NCBI RefSeq assembly: GCF_900156815.1
Contig: NZ_FTOT01000001.1
Span: 62,001-126,000 of the forward strand
Reading direction: 5' to 3'
Origin: Gemmobacter megaterium
GTDB taxonomy: Bacteria > Pseudomonadota > Alphaproteobacteria > Rhodobacterales > Rhodobacteraceae
Length of the DNA stretch: 64,000 nucleotides
Shown here: piece after piece, positions 56,253 through 64,000 of the stretch
How positions within the stretch are numbered: position 1 is the stretch's first letter
Layout of the letters: every line of letters starts with the position of its first letter
The notes under the pieces: generated by a model
What the model saw: the letters and a program-made list of their open reading frames with translations, nothing else
What the model was told of the DNA's origin: nothing
Databases searched by the model: none
Position numbers and translations under genes: made by a program

Positions 56253-56852
56253 TCAGAACAATCCGGTCTCACGGGCGACCATGGCCGCCTGCGTGCGATT
56301 GGCCGCGCCAAGCTTGCGGCACAGGGTGCGGGCGTGAAGTTTGACCGTAGGTTCGCTGATGTCGAGCTTTGCCGCGATCTCCCGGTTGGACAGCCCATGG
56401 CAGAACCCTTCGAGCACCTGCAATTCGCGCCGCGTCAGCGGGCGTTCGCCAGTGGCTGGCCGGGACTGTTCCGACCGTTCCTGCGGGCAGGCGGCGCCGC
56501 TTGCCATGGCGCGGATTGCGGCGGTGAAATCCTCTGGCGACAGGGTTTTTTCCAGAAATCCCGCGGCGCCAAGGGCTTTGGCCTGGTCAACGGTTTCGCG
56601 GCGCACGCTGCCCGAGATCAAGGCGACCGGGCGGCCGCCATTGGCCTCCAGCATATGGCGCAGGCCAGCCAGCCCGTTCATGCCCGGCATGGCCAGATCC
56701 AGCAGCACAAGATCGAAAGGCCCTGCCGCGTCGATCCGGGCCATCGCGCCGTCCAGATCGGCCGCCGTGTCGGTGCGTATGCCTGCGGAGTGCAGGAAAA
56801 GCGCGAGCGTATCGCGCAGCAATTCGTGATCGTCGGCAAACAGTACCCGCAT
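56253..56852 (-). CDS. LuxR/NarL-type response regulator (orphan)
   Basis: A 199-residue two-domain regulator. The receiver (about 1-115) has DD at residues 6-7, the phosphorylation aspartate in LVLLDLAMPGMNG near residue 50, and the lysine in FLEKTLS. The LuxR helix-turn-helix (about 135-195) reads LTRRELQVLEGFCHGLSNRE with SEPTVKLHARTL. No histidine kinase gene adjoins it. It is followed on the same strand by nothing but a convergent operon. Confidence 0.92.
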   Translation of the reverse strand: MRVLFADDHELLRDTLALFLHSAGIRTDTAADLDGAMARIDAAGPFDLVLLDLAMPGMNGLAGLRHMLEANGGRPVALISGSVRRETVDQAKALGAAGFLEKTLSPEDFTAAIRAMASGAACPQERSEQSRPATGERPLTRRELQVLEGFCHGLSNREIAAKLDISEPTVKLHARTLCRKLGAANRTQAAMVARETGLF

Positions 56853-56895
56853 CGCGGTCACTCCGGGGACAGGGCGATGCGGGCAGAAAGTCCGA

Positions 56896-57489
56896 TCAGC
56901 GGCGACGGTCGCGCCGTGCACTCATGGGTTGGAACGCGACGCCGACATGCGCCTCGCAATAGGGTTTTCCCGGTTGCGACGGCAGGCCGCAGAACCAGAA
57001 ATCATCCGTCGCCGGATCGCCGATGGGCCATTTGCAGGTCCGCTCGGTCAATTCCATCAGGGTGATCTTGCGCGCACGCTTTTCAACCTCGCGCACCGAG
57101 GCCAGCGCCTCGGGGCTGATCTCGTTCAGCGCGGGTTGGGGCGGCAAGGGCTGGCCTGCCGGAATGATCGCCTTGCGCGTGATCGGCACAACGGGCGCCG
57201 GGGCTGCCGCGGCTGCCCGCACGGGTTCGGGCTCGTGCGGCGGTGCTGCCGCATGCACAGGCTCGGGCGGCTCGCGCCGGGGTTCGGGGTCGGGCGGGGC
57301 CACCACTTCGGGCTCTGCCTCGGTTTCGGCACTGGTGCCGGCCACACGATTGGACAGACCCAGGCGGTGGACCTTGCCGATCACCGCGTTGCGCGTCACA
57401 CCGCCCAGTTCCTTGGCGATCTGGCTGGCCGACTGGCCCTCGCTCCACATGCGTTTGAGCGTCTCGACCCGCTCGTCGGTCCAGGTCAT
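56896..57489 (-). CDS. gcrA: GcrA cell-cycle regulator
   Basis: A 197-residue alphaproteobacterial sigma70 cofactor acting at promoters with methylated GANTC sites. The N-terminal helix-turn-helix (MTWTDERVETLKRMWSEGQS, then ASQIAKELGGVTRNAVIGKV) is highly typical, followed by a long Pro/Ala/Glu linker (about residues 55-125) and a cysteine-containing C-terminal domain (ERTCKWPIGDP, FCGLP, PYCEAH). GAGAGG precedes the ATG. Confidence 0.96.
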   Translation of the reverse strand: MTWTDERVETLKRMWSEGQSASQIAKELGGVTRNAVIGKVHRLGLSNRVAGTSAETEAEPEVVAPPDPEPRREPPEPVHAAAPPHEPEPVRAAAAAPAPVVPITRKAIIPAGQPLPPQPALNEISPEALASVREVEKRARKITLMELTERTCKWPIGDPATDDFWFCGLPSQPGKPYCEAHVGVAFQPMSARRDRRR

Positions 57490-57618
57490 CGGCAACCCTC
57501 TCAAATCCGGCTGATGGTGCCGCATTCTAGCGGCAAAGGCACGGGATACAAGGTCGCGCGGGCAAGTTCAAGCACCAGCTGCCTTGCCCAGGGCGCAAGG
57601 CGGTGCCACAACACCCTC

Positions 57619-58761
57619 ATGTCACGTTCGTCGCCCCGATTTTCCCTGTCCCGCGGCCTGCACCGCCTGATCCAGGCGTTTCGCCCGCCGCCAGGGCAAC
57701 TGGATCGCGTGGCGCTGATGCGTGTCTCGGCAGGTACGGCGCTGGCGGTCTTGCTCGCGGGGGCGTTTGTGGCGGCGGTGCAGATGCCTGTGATGAGCGG
57801 ACTCGCGCTGATCGCGCCGTTCGGGGCCTCGGCGCTGCTGGTCGTCGGCGTGCCCAACAGTCCGATGGCGCAGCCCTGGCCCTTGCTGGTCGGGAATGGC
57901 GGGGCGGCGGTTCTTGGTGTGCTGGCGGCGCATTGGGTGCCATGGCCACTGCTTGCGGCGGCATTGGCGCTGGGGGGGGCGGTGGCCTTCATGTATCTGG
58001 CGCGGGCGCTGCATCCGCCTGCCGGGGCGATTTCGCTGTTGCCGGTGCTGGAGCCGGAGATCGCCACCGACCTGGGCCTGCGCTTTGCGCTGATGCCGGT
58101 GATCAGCGAAGGGATCTTGCTTCTGGCATTCGGCATGGTCTGGCACCGGGCCACCGGGCGGGTCTACCCCTATCGCCAGATGAACGAGACGCCGCGCGCC
58201 GCGCAACGCTTCAGCGCGTCGGATCTGGCGATGATTCTGGCGCGGTTGCGGCTGTCTGCCAACATCGGGGTGGCCGATTTTGCCCGGCTTCTGGCCGCGA
58301 CGGATGAAATGCGGTTTGCCGACCAATGCACCGAAGGGTTGGTCTGTTCGGATGTTGCCGGACCGCCACCTGCACCGCTGGCGCCGGACACGCCCCTGGC
58401 CGAGGCGCGCACGCGGATGCTGGCACAGCGCGCCTATGCCTTGCCGGTGACAGATGCGGCCGGGCAGCTTGTCGGCATCGTGTCGCAAAGCGACCTGCTG
58501 CGTGCCGATCCGGCCCGGACAGAGGCCGTGGTGGCCGACAGCATGACCGCCCACCCGGTCAGCCTGAGTGCCGATGCGCCATTGCGCAAGGCGTTGTCGG
58601 TCCTGGCCGAGGGGGGCTGGCGCTCGGTTCCGCTGACGGATGGCGACGGGCGGTTCGTGGCGATGCTGAGCCGCGCCGATCTGATCGACATCCTGGCCCA
58701 TCGTCCTGGCGCGACTTCGCCCTTGCAGCCGCGGTCGCCATCGGGTATCGCCGAACCATGA
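57619..58761 (+). CDS. HPP-family membrane protein with CBS pair
   Basis: A 380-residue protein. Residues about 30-185 form an HPP membrane domain with about five helices and the family motif ALHPPAGAISLLP near residue 136. Residues about 255-370 form two CBS domains. HPP proteins are linked to nitrite transport in plants and cyanobacteria, but bacterial roles are uncertain. The CBS pair suggests nucleotide regulation. The ATG lacks a clear ribosome site; the start is set by the extent of homologous sequence. Confidence 0.86.
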   Translation: MSRSSPRFSLSRGLHRLIQAFRPPPGQLDRVALMRVSAGTALAVLLAGAFVAAVQMPVMSGLALIAPFGASALLVVGVPNSPMAQPWPLLVGNGGAAVLGVLAAHWVPWPLLAAALALGGAVAFMYLARALHPPAGAISLLPVLEPEIATDLGLRFALMPVISEGILLLAFGMVWHRATGRVYPYRQMNETPRAAQRFSASDLAMILARLRLSANIGVADFARLLAATDEMRFADQCTEGLVCSDVAGPPPAPLAPDTPLAEARTRMLAQRAYALPVTDAAGQLVGIVSQSDLLRADPARTEAVVADSMTAHPVSLSADAPLRKALSVLAEGGWRSVPLTDGDGRFVAMLSRADLIDILAHRPGATSPLQPRSPSGIAEP

Positions 58762-58922
58762 CCAACGCGGCTTTCCAGTTCCAACTGCCCCGACGCCGAC
58801 GCTGATGCGTTCCGGCGCCTTGGTCGCGCCTGCCCGGACATCGGGCCTGTTCCCCGCCTTTGCAACGTTGACAGCCCGCAGTGCCCTTGGCACGACTTGG
58901 GCCTGACTTCAGGGATATCCAC

Positions 58923-60101
58923 ATGATCGCTTCTGTCCTGCCGACCTATTCCCGCGCCCCCATGGCCTTTGATCATGGCATCGGCGCATGGCTTGTCACC
59001 ACGGGGGGCGAGCGTTTCCTTGACCTTGGTGCCGGTATCGCGGTGAACGCGCTTGGCCATGCCAACCCCGAACTGGTCAAGGCGCTGACCGATCAGGCGG
59101 GCAAGCTGTGGCACACCTCGAACCTGTACGAAATTCCGAACCAGCAGCGCCTGGCGGATCTGCTGGTCGAGCACACGTTCGCCGATACGGTCTTTTTCAC
59201 CAACTCGGGGACCGAGGCGGCGGAGCTGGCGATCAAGATGGCGCGCAAGTTCCATTCGGCGGCGGGTCATCCCGAACGGCAGAAGATCATCGCCTTTGAA
59301 GGGGCATTCCATGGCCGGTCCACCGGCGCCATTGCGATGGCGGGCGGCGACAAGATGACCAAGGGCTTTGGCGATCTGATGCCTGGTTTCGTCCATCTGC
59401 CGTTTGGCGACATGGCGGCCCTGCGCGGCGCGATGGGCCCCGATGTGGCCGCTGTCATCGTGGAACCGCTGCAAGGCGAAGGCGGCATCCGGCAGGTGCC
59501 GGACCAGATGCTGCGCGACATGCGGGCGGTCTGCGATGCCCATGGCGCGCTGCTGATCTTTGACGAGGTGCAATGCGGCATGGGGCGCACCGGCAAGCTG
59601 TTCGCCCATGAATGGGCCGGTGTCACCCCTGACATCATGATGGTGGCCAAGGGCATTGGCGGCGGCTTCCCGCTGGGCGCCCTGCTGGCCACGGAAACGG
59701 CGGCGGCGGGCATGGTCGCGGGCAGCCATGGGTCCACCTATGGGGGCAACCCGCTGGCCTGTGCCGTGGGCTGCAAGGTGATGGAGATCGTGGCAGAGCC
59801 GGCATTCCTCGCCGAGGTGAACCGCAAGGCATCGCTGTTCCGGCAGGGGTTGGAGGGGCTGGTCGCCAGCCATCCCGACGTGTTCGAAGAGGTCCGGGGC
59901 CAGGGGCTGATGCTGGGCCTGAAATGCAAGGTTCCCAATGTGGATGTGGTCAAGGCCGGCTATGCCGCCCAGGTGCTGACCGTCCCCGGCGCGGACAATG
60001 TCATCCGCCTGTTGCCGCCCCTGAATATCGAAGATGCCGATATTGCCGAGGCGGTTGCCCGGCTGGATGTGGCCGCGCAGTCTGCCCGCCCGGCAGGCTG
60101 A
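58923..60101 (+). CDS. argD: Acetylornithine aminotransferase
   Basis: A 392-residue PLP aminotransferase of arginine biosynthesis. It has FFTNSGTEAAELAIKMAR near residue 98, FHGRSTGAIAMAG, LIFDEVQCGMGRTG near residue 215 and the PLP lysine in MMVAKGIGGGFPLGA near residue 245. AGGGA precedes the ATG, and TTGACA at 58868-58873 may be its -35. The argF gene lies downstream, with an RTX gene in between. Confidence 0.95.
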   Translation: MIASVLPTYSRAPMAFDHGIGAWLVTTGGERFLDLGAGIAVNALGHANPELVKALTDQAGKLWHTSNLYEIPNQQRLADLLVEHTFADTVFFTNSGTEAAELAIKMARKFHSAAGHPERQKIIAFEGAFHGRSTGAIAMAGGDKMTKGFGDLMPGFVHLPFGDMAALRGAMGPDVAAVIVEPLQGEGGIRQVPDQMLRDMRAVCDAHGALLIFDEVQCGMGRTGKLFAHEWAGVTPDIMMVAKGIGGGFPLGALLATETAAAGMVAGSHGSTYGGNPLACAVGCKVMEIVAEPAFLAEVNRKASLFRQGLEGLVASHPDVFEEVRGQGLMLGLKCKVPNVDVVKAGYAAQVLTVPGADNVIRLLPPLNIEDADIAEAVARLDVAAQSARPAG

Positions 60102-60207
60102 GCCCGGAACCCCCGCGGGTGCCCGCTCCCCTCCCCGGTTCGAGGGGGAGAGCCGCGCCCGCTGTGCGTGATAGCTTGGCGCGGATTTGTATCAAGGGGA
60201 GGTTGGA

Positions 60208-61863
60208 ATGCCTGTCACGATGAACATGGTCCGCTTCGAGGCAAGCGGGCCCAGAGAATTGAACACCCTCGTCGGCTCGGGGCTGATTTTCCCGCAAGGC
60301 ACGTTCAGCCTTGTTGGTGGCGTCGCTCCGGCGGTTGTCGGCGGCCCGGTCGAAGACGGGATGCCCGTCCTGATCGGGGTGAATGCGTCCAATGGCGTGC
60401 GCGTCTCGATGGTCGGGGCATTTCCGGCGCCGTTGCGCGTGACCGACATGTTCGATCTGCCGAAGGTCGATGCCTGGCTGGCGCAGGCGGCAAATGTCCG
60501 GCTGACGGCCGTGCGGGTCGAGATCCCGAACGAGACCGGCTCTGGTCATGCGCTGATCGCCAATATCTGGTTCAACGATGTCCAGGGGCCAACGGCCAAG
60601 ACCCTGTTCGAAAGCTGGACGCTGGCCACGCTGTCGGCATTGAACCCGGTCTTTGGCGAGGCGCCGGTCGACCCTGACGGGGTGATCCGCGGCACCGATG
60701 GCGCGGACCGGCTGGAGGGGACCGGCGGTGACGATACCATCCGTGCCCGTGACGGCGACGACACCGTGTCGGGCGAGGCTGGCAATGACGAGATCTATGG
60801 CGGCAAGGGCAAGGATTCGATCCTTGGCGGCGCCGGGACCGACCGGATCTGGGGCGATGGCGGCAATGACACGCTTGTCGGCGACAGTGGCAACGACACC
60901 CTGAACGGTGGCAAGGGCAACGATCGGCTGTTCGGCGGCACGGGCAACGACTCGCTGTCCGGGGATGCGGGCGATGACCGGCTGTATGGCGGCGATGGCA
61001 ATGACAACCTGATCGGCGGCGACGGCAATGACAAGCTGTTCGGCGGCCTGGGCAATGACCTGCTGCAAAGCGGGCAGGGCACCGATACGCTGAACGGCCA
61101 GGCAGGCGATGACCGGCTGTACCTGACCGCCAGCGGCGTGGCCAGGGGGGGCGACGGCAACGATTCGATCTACGGCGGTTCCGCCGGAAGCCGCAGCGAG
61201 ATCTTTGGTGGCAAGGGCGACGACCTGGTCATCCTGTTCAACGGCACCAATGTGATCCGGGGCGACGGCGGCAACGACGACCTGCGCGCCAGCAACGGCG
61301 ATGACCGGCTGTTCGGTGGCAAGGGCAGCGATACCTTGTCGGGCAGCGGGGGCAACGACCTGCTGGATGGCGGCGATGGCGCCGACATTCTGTATGGGGG
61401 CACCGGCAACGACACGCTGCGCGGAAGCAAGGGCAAGGACGTGCTGGGCGGCGGCAGCGGCGATGATGTCCTCTATGGCGGCGATCATGGCGATGCGCTG
61501 AATGGCGAGGCTGGCAACGATATGCTGTACGGCGGCGCAGGCAATGACACGCTGCGCGGCGGAGGCGGAACGGATACGCTTTACGGTGGCAAGGGGGCCG
61601 ATACCTTTGTCTTTGACATCCGCTCGGGCATCGTGAGTGTGATGGATTTCCGCAAGGGCCAGGATGACCGGCTGGAACTGACTCAAAGCTCTTTCCTGGG
61701 CAGTTGGGGCAATTCCACCGTCCAGCAGGTGCTGGACACCTATGGCAGCCTGAACCTGAATGGCGATCTTATGCTGACATTCTCGGGTGGCAATTCCATC
61801 ACCTTTGTCGGCATCGATTCTGCAAATGCGATCCGGTCACAGATCGACCTGATCGACCTCTGA
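60208..61863 (+). CDS. RTX (hemolysin-type calcium-binding repeat) protein
   Basis: A 551-residue protein with no N-terminal signal peptide. Residues about 1-155 are a unique N-terminal domain I do not recognise. About 160-465 consist of nonapeptide repeats (GGxGxDxLx, such as GGKGNDRLF and GGAGNDTLR) that bind Ca2+ in a beta-roll. About 470-551 form a C-terminal region with [12 protein letters not shown] that probably serves type I secretion. AAGGGGAGG precedes the ATG. No type I secretion genes are near. It interrupts argD-argF. Confidence 0.9.
   Translation: MPVTMNMVRFEASGPRELNTLVGSGLIFPQGTFSLVGGVAPAVVGGPVEDGMPVLIGVNASNGVRVSMVGAFPAPLRVTDMFDLPKVDAWLAQAANVRLTAVRVEIPNETGSGHALIANIWFNDVQGPTAKTLFESWTLATLSALNPVFGEAPVDPDGVIRGTDGADRLEGTGGDDTIRARDGDDTVSGEAGNDEIYGGKGKDSILGGAGTDRIWGDGGNDTLVGDSGNDTLNGGKGNDRLFGGTGNDSLSGDAGDDRLYGGDGNDNLIGGDGNDKLFGGLGNDLLQSGQGTDTLNGQAGDDRLYLTASGVARGGDGNDSIYGGSAGSRSEIFGGKGDDLVILFNGTNVIRGDGGNDDLRASNGDDRLFGGKGSDTLSGSGGNDLLDGGDGADILYGGTGNDTLRGSKGKDVLGGGSGDDVLYGGDHGDALNGEAGNDMLYGGAGNDTLRGGGGTDTLYGGKGADTFVFDIRSGIVSVMDFRKGQDDRLELTQSSFLGSWGNSTVQQVLDTYGSLNLNGDLMLTFSGGNSITFVGIDSANAIRSQIDLIDL
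60690..61600 (+). repeat. RTX nonapeptide-coding repeats
   Basis: DNA coding for the calcium-binding repeats is internally repetitive, with recurring GGCGGC and GGCAACGAC units in a 27-base rhythm. Copies differ at third positions, which argues against recent expansion. Confidence 0.85.
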
Positions 61864-62014
61864 TCCGGTCCGATAGTGGCGACCGCAGCCCGGTGTTGTG
61901 GTCGCTCTGCGGATCGGTGAGACTATCGGCCGTCAGACGCGGGCGGCCGGTCCGATACGATCCCTGGTTCCGGGCATACGAGGTGCCCGGCTCCCTTCTT
62001 GTGAAAGTCCAATG

Positions 62015-62941
62015 ATGAACCACTTTCTCGATCTGCACACCACCGACCCTGCGGCCCTGCGGCACATGATGGATACGGCCCACGCCATGAAGACCGCGCG
62101 CGCCGGTCTGCCGCGCGGCACCCGAGACGCCGATCAGCCGCTGGCCGGGCGCATGGTGGCGCTGATCTTCGAGAAACCCTCGACGCGGACGCGGGTGTCG
62201 TTTGACGTGGGTGTGCGCCAGATGGGCGGCGAAACCATGGTGCTGTCGGGCAAGGAAATGCAACTGGGCCATGGCGAGACGATTGCCGATACCGCGCGGG
62301 TGCTGTCGCGGTATGTCGATCTGATCATGATCCGCACCTTCGAGGAAGCGACGCTTCAGGAAATGGCTGAGCACGCCACCGTGCCGGTGATCAACGGGCT
62401 GACCAACCGCACCCACCCCTGCCAGATCATGGCCGATGTGATGACCTACGAGGAACATCGCGGCCCCATCGCCGGGAAAAAGGTGGTCTGGTCCGGGGAT
62501 GGCAACAATGTCTGTGCCAGTTTCCTTCATGCCGCGGGGCAGTTCGGCTTTGATTTCACCTTCACCGGGCCGCCCACGCTGGACCCCGAGGATGCGGCGG
62601 TCAGGTTTGCCCGCGAAAAAGGCGTGCGGGTGGCGATCGAGCGCGATCCGCACAAGGCGGTCGACGGCGCCGATCTGGTCGTGACCGATACCTGGGTGTC
62701 GATGCATGATCCTGAAAGCGCCAAGGAACGGCGGCACAACCAACTGCGGCCCTATCAGGTCAACGAGGCGCTGATGGCGCGGGCCAAGCCCGATGCGTTG
62801 TTCATGCATTGCCTGCCCGCGCATCGCAATGACGAAGCAACCAGCGCCGTGATGGATGGCCCGCATTCCGTGGTGTTTGACGAGGCCGAGAACCGCCTGC
62901 ACGCGCAAAAGGCCGTGTTGCGGTGGTGCCTGGGCCTGTGA
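62015..62941 (+). CDS. argF: Ornithine carbamoyltransferase
   Basis: Makes citrulline from ornithine and carbamoyl phosphate. The 308-residue protein has the carbamoyl-phosphate loop [11 protein letters not shown] near residue 46, HPCQIMAD near residue 131, the ornithine SMHDPE near residue 229 and HCLPAHR near residue 267. The MNHFLDLH start is chosen over the ATG one codon earlier, and the ribosome site is weak. The preceding RTX gene lies between it and argD. Confidence 0.96.
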   Translation: MNHFLDLHTTDPAALRHMMDTAHAMKTARAGLPRGTRDADQPLAGRMVALIFEKPSTRTRVSFDVGVRQMGGETMVLSGKEMQLGHGETIADTARVLSRYVDLIMIRTFEEATLQEMAEHATVPVINGLTNRTHPCQIMADVMTYEEHRGPIAGKKVVWSGDGNNVCASFLHAAGQFGFDFTFTGPPTLDPEDAAVRFAREKGVRVAIERDPHKAVDGADLVVTDTWVSMHDPESAKERRHNQLRPYQVNEALMARAKPDALFMHCLPAHRNDEATSAVMDGPHSVVFDEAENRLHAQKAVLRWCLGL

Positions 62942-63040
62942 TGCGCGGGCGGCAGGCGGCAGGCGCCAGCGACGACCTGCCACCTGCCGGCCCCTGCTTG
63001 CCCTGGCACTGACAGACCGGAAAAGACGGGACAACATCAG

Positions 63041-63301
63041 ATGACTTCGGTGCCAGAGGCGCATGTGACCGTGGATGCCCGTGGCCTGCTGTGCCCGCTG
63101 CCGGTGCTGCGGGCACGCAAGGTGCTGCTTGGCATGTTGCCCGGCCAGATCCTGTGCCTGCGCGCCACGGATCCGGCTGCTGTGGTTGATGTGCCGCATT
63201 TCGCGCGAGAGAATGGGCATGAGATCCTGACCTCGGACGACAGCGGGGGGGAAAGCCGTTGGTGGGTGCGGCGGGGCGAATATTCCCCATTTGTTCCGTA
63301 A
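63041..63301 (+). CDS. TusA-like sulfurtransferase
   Basis: An 86-residue SirA/TusA/YeeD fold. The persulfide cysteine lies in the LLCPLPVLRARKVL motif near residue 17, and the region ILCLRATDPAAVVDVPHFAR is typical. TusA-family proteins carry sulfur for tRNA thiolation, molybdenum cofactor or other uses; the target here is unknown. It stands 99 bases after argF with a weak ribosome site. Confidence 0.92.
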   Translation: MTSVPEAHVTVDARGLLCPLPVLRARKVLLGMLPGQILCLRATDPAAVVDVPHFARENGHEILTSDDSGGESRWWVRRGEYSPFVP

Positions 63302-63302
63302 A

Positions 63303-63347
63303 GTTCTTAAAAAGTTCTTGACGTAAGGCGGTGTGAATGAGAACAAT
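63303..63347 (+). promoter_or_regulatory. LexA-type SOS box and promoter of the small ORF
   Basis: GTTC-TTAAAAA-GTTC (63303-63317) is an exact match to the GTTC-N7-GTTC SOS box known from Rhodobacter and other alphaproteobacteria. It directly abuts TTGACG (63318-63323), with an AACAAT -10 (63342-63347) 18 bases on. Bound LexA would block the -35. Confidence 0.72.
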
Positions 63348-63373
63348 GAGGCAACATCAGCAAGGAGGCCCCG

Positions 63374-63493
63374 ATGATTTCCGATTTCTTCGCCATCGCC
63401 GCCAGATCGCGCCGCCATCTGGCGCAGGATGCAATCGGGGTGTGCGGGTTGTTTGTCCTGCTGATCGGTTCCTTGCATTTCGCTGCTGTCTGA
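63374..63493 (+). CDS. Small SOS-linked membrane protein, 39 residues, unknown family
   Basis: A 39-codon ORF starting MISDFF, with an ideal AAGGAGG site (63362-63368) 5 bases before the ATG. Residues about 1-9 are mildly hydrophobic, 11-15 are basic (RSRRH), and about 21-39 form one hydrophobic segment (AIGVCGLFVLLIGSLHF) that could span the inner membrane, with the basic stretch on the cytoplasmic side. Codon use agrees with neighbours. Transcription from the SOS promoter and a strong terminator define a single-gene mRNA of about 240 bases. No family is recognised. SOS-induced small membrane proteins such as SidA and TisB offer functional parallels only. Confidence 0.72.
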   Translation: MISDFFAIAARSRRHLAQDAIGVCGLFVLLIGSLHFAAV

Positions 63494-63559
63494 CCTGCCT
63501 GTTCTCTGTTCAGCAAGGGCCTTGTCCCGGTCCGAGCCTGTCCCCGACAGAGACGACTG

Positions 63560-63596
63560 CCGCCGCCGCGTACCCCCGCGGCGGCGGTTTTTTCTT
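63560..63596 (+). terminator. Strong intrinsic terminator of the small ORF
   Basis: An 11-base G+C stem (CCGCCGCCGCG with CGCGGCGGCGG) and a six-base loop are followed by TTTTTTCTT (63588-63596). It is the clearest rho-independent terminator of the window. Confidence 0.92.
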
Positions 63597-63677
63597 GGGC
63601 AAAGCGGTCGTCGGGCAGGGGGTGCCTCTGTGGCAGCCGCTGTGGCGCGACAGATCCGCCACCGGCATCGCGGCAGG

Positions 63678-64000
63678 CTATGGCTGCTGGTCTTCGGCGG
63701 CGGCGATGGCCTCTGCGGCGGCCTGAAGGGCCAACTGGATCGAGGCGTGGCGGTTCTTGTAGTCGCGTGCGGGCATCAGCACCTCGAACCCGTCGAAAGG
63801 CGCATCAGGGACCGGCCCGCCTTGCAGCATGGTGGCAAGCTGGTCGCGGGCCTGTTCGACCTCGGCCCGTGTGCGGCCGGGTAGCACGGCGCCCATGACC
63901 GACGCGGCGGCCTGACCCAGGGCGCAGGCCTTGACGTCTTGGGCGAATTGCGCGACGCGGCCGTCCTGCATCGTCACATCCACCGTCACCGTCGAGCCGC
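63678..64000 (-). CDS. Iron-sulfur cluster scaffold-like protein (partial)
   Basis: The C-terminal 106 codons of a protein whose start lies beyond the window edge. It resembles the IscU/NifU-N scaffold-like family of alphaproteobacteria, with GSTVTVDVTMQDGRV then VKACALGQAAASVM, whose cysteine is a likely cluster ligand. The other scaffold cysteines would be upstream. It converges on the small ORF. Confidence 0.85.
   Translation of the reverse strand, partial: GSTVTVDVTMQDGRVAQFAQDVKACALGQAAASVMGAVLPGRTRAEVEQARDQLATMLQGGPVPDAPFDGFEVLMPARDYKNRHASIQLALQAAAEAIAAAEDQQP

Noticed and set aside
60690-61600. Repetitive DNA considered as a mobile element or CRISPR-like array.
   Set aside because: The units are in frame and encode calcium-binding nonapeptides. 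There are no spacers, terminal repeats or transposase.
63307-63516. A 69-codon minus-strand ORF antisense to the small SOS-linked ORF.
   Set aside because: It has no ribosome site. The promoter, ribosome site and terminator all point to the plus-strand reading.

Overview
The window is a high-G+C stretch of an alphaproteobacterial chromosome, most probably from the Rhodobacterales (Rhodobacter/Paracoccus-like). The evidence is a GcrA cell-cycle regulator, an Alph_Pro_TM protein paired with a TauE permease, a PccR/ScfR-type propionate regulator, the cobA-DUF2849-cysI-cysH-DUF934 sulfur cluster, glnB-glnA, and a GTTC-N7-GTTC SOS box of the kind described in Rhodobacter. Gene density is high and all genes but one look intact; the last is cut by the window edge. 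I see no rRNA, tRNA, CRISPR array, insertion sequence or prophage.

Layout. 1-6.9 kb: a leftward acetate module (acs, adk, DUF4212 small subunit, large Na+ symporter, and a cNMP/CBS/DUF294 protein). 7-13.5 kb: SulP transporter, HugZ-like protein, nadD, a lysine-aminomutase-like radical SAM enzyme, an inositol-phosphatase-family gene and an MFS transporter. 13.7-16.3 kb: alr-mlaE-mlaF. 16.6-22 kb: methylcitrate-cycle genes prpDCB led by a hotdog protein and facing a ScfR-type regulator. 22-27 kb: guaD, mgtE, formyltetrahydrofolate cyclo-ligase, nfuA, tsaB, rimI. 27.3-32 kb: a BMP-type nucleoside ABC importer. 32-35 kb: TauE/Alph_Pro_TM pair, a universal stress protein and an unknown protein. 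35-38.9 kb: glnB-glnA and nnr. 39-44.5 kb: sulfate assimilation and siroheme genes with a divergent Lrp-type regulator. 44.6-47.2 kb: hslV and hslU split by a convergent exported WYL-like gene. 47.3-50.7 kb: gap, an SDR, hemP and an M19 dipeptidase. 50.9-56.1 kb: a five-gene peptide ABC importer. 56.2-58.8 kb: an orphan LuxR-type response regulator, gcrA and an HPP-CBS protein. 58.9-63.3 kb: argD, an RTX protein, argF and a TusA-like gene. 63.3-63.6 kb: a very small transcription unit. 63.7 kb to the end: a truncated Fe-S scaffold gene.

The most interesting locus is the small unit at 63303-63596. An exact GTTC-N7-GTTC LexA-type box abuts a TTGACG -35, followed by a strong Shine-Dalgarno, a 39-codon ORF with one hydrophobic segment, and a strong intrinsic terminator. 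It has the form of an SOS-induced small membrane protein, comparable in logic to SidA (Caulobacter) or TisB (E. coli) but with no similarity I recognise. Second is the acetate module, which places AMP production (Acs), AMP recycling (Adk), uptake, and a putative CBS/nucleotidyltransferase controller in one run of genes. Several promoter regions carry helically phased repeats that look like operators (acs, scfR/prp, cys/lrp, hemP).
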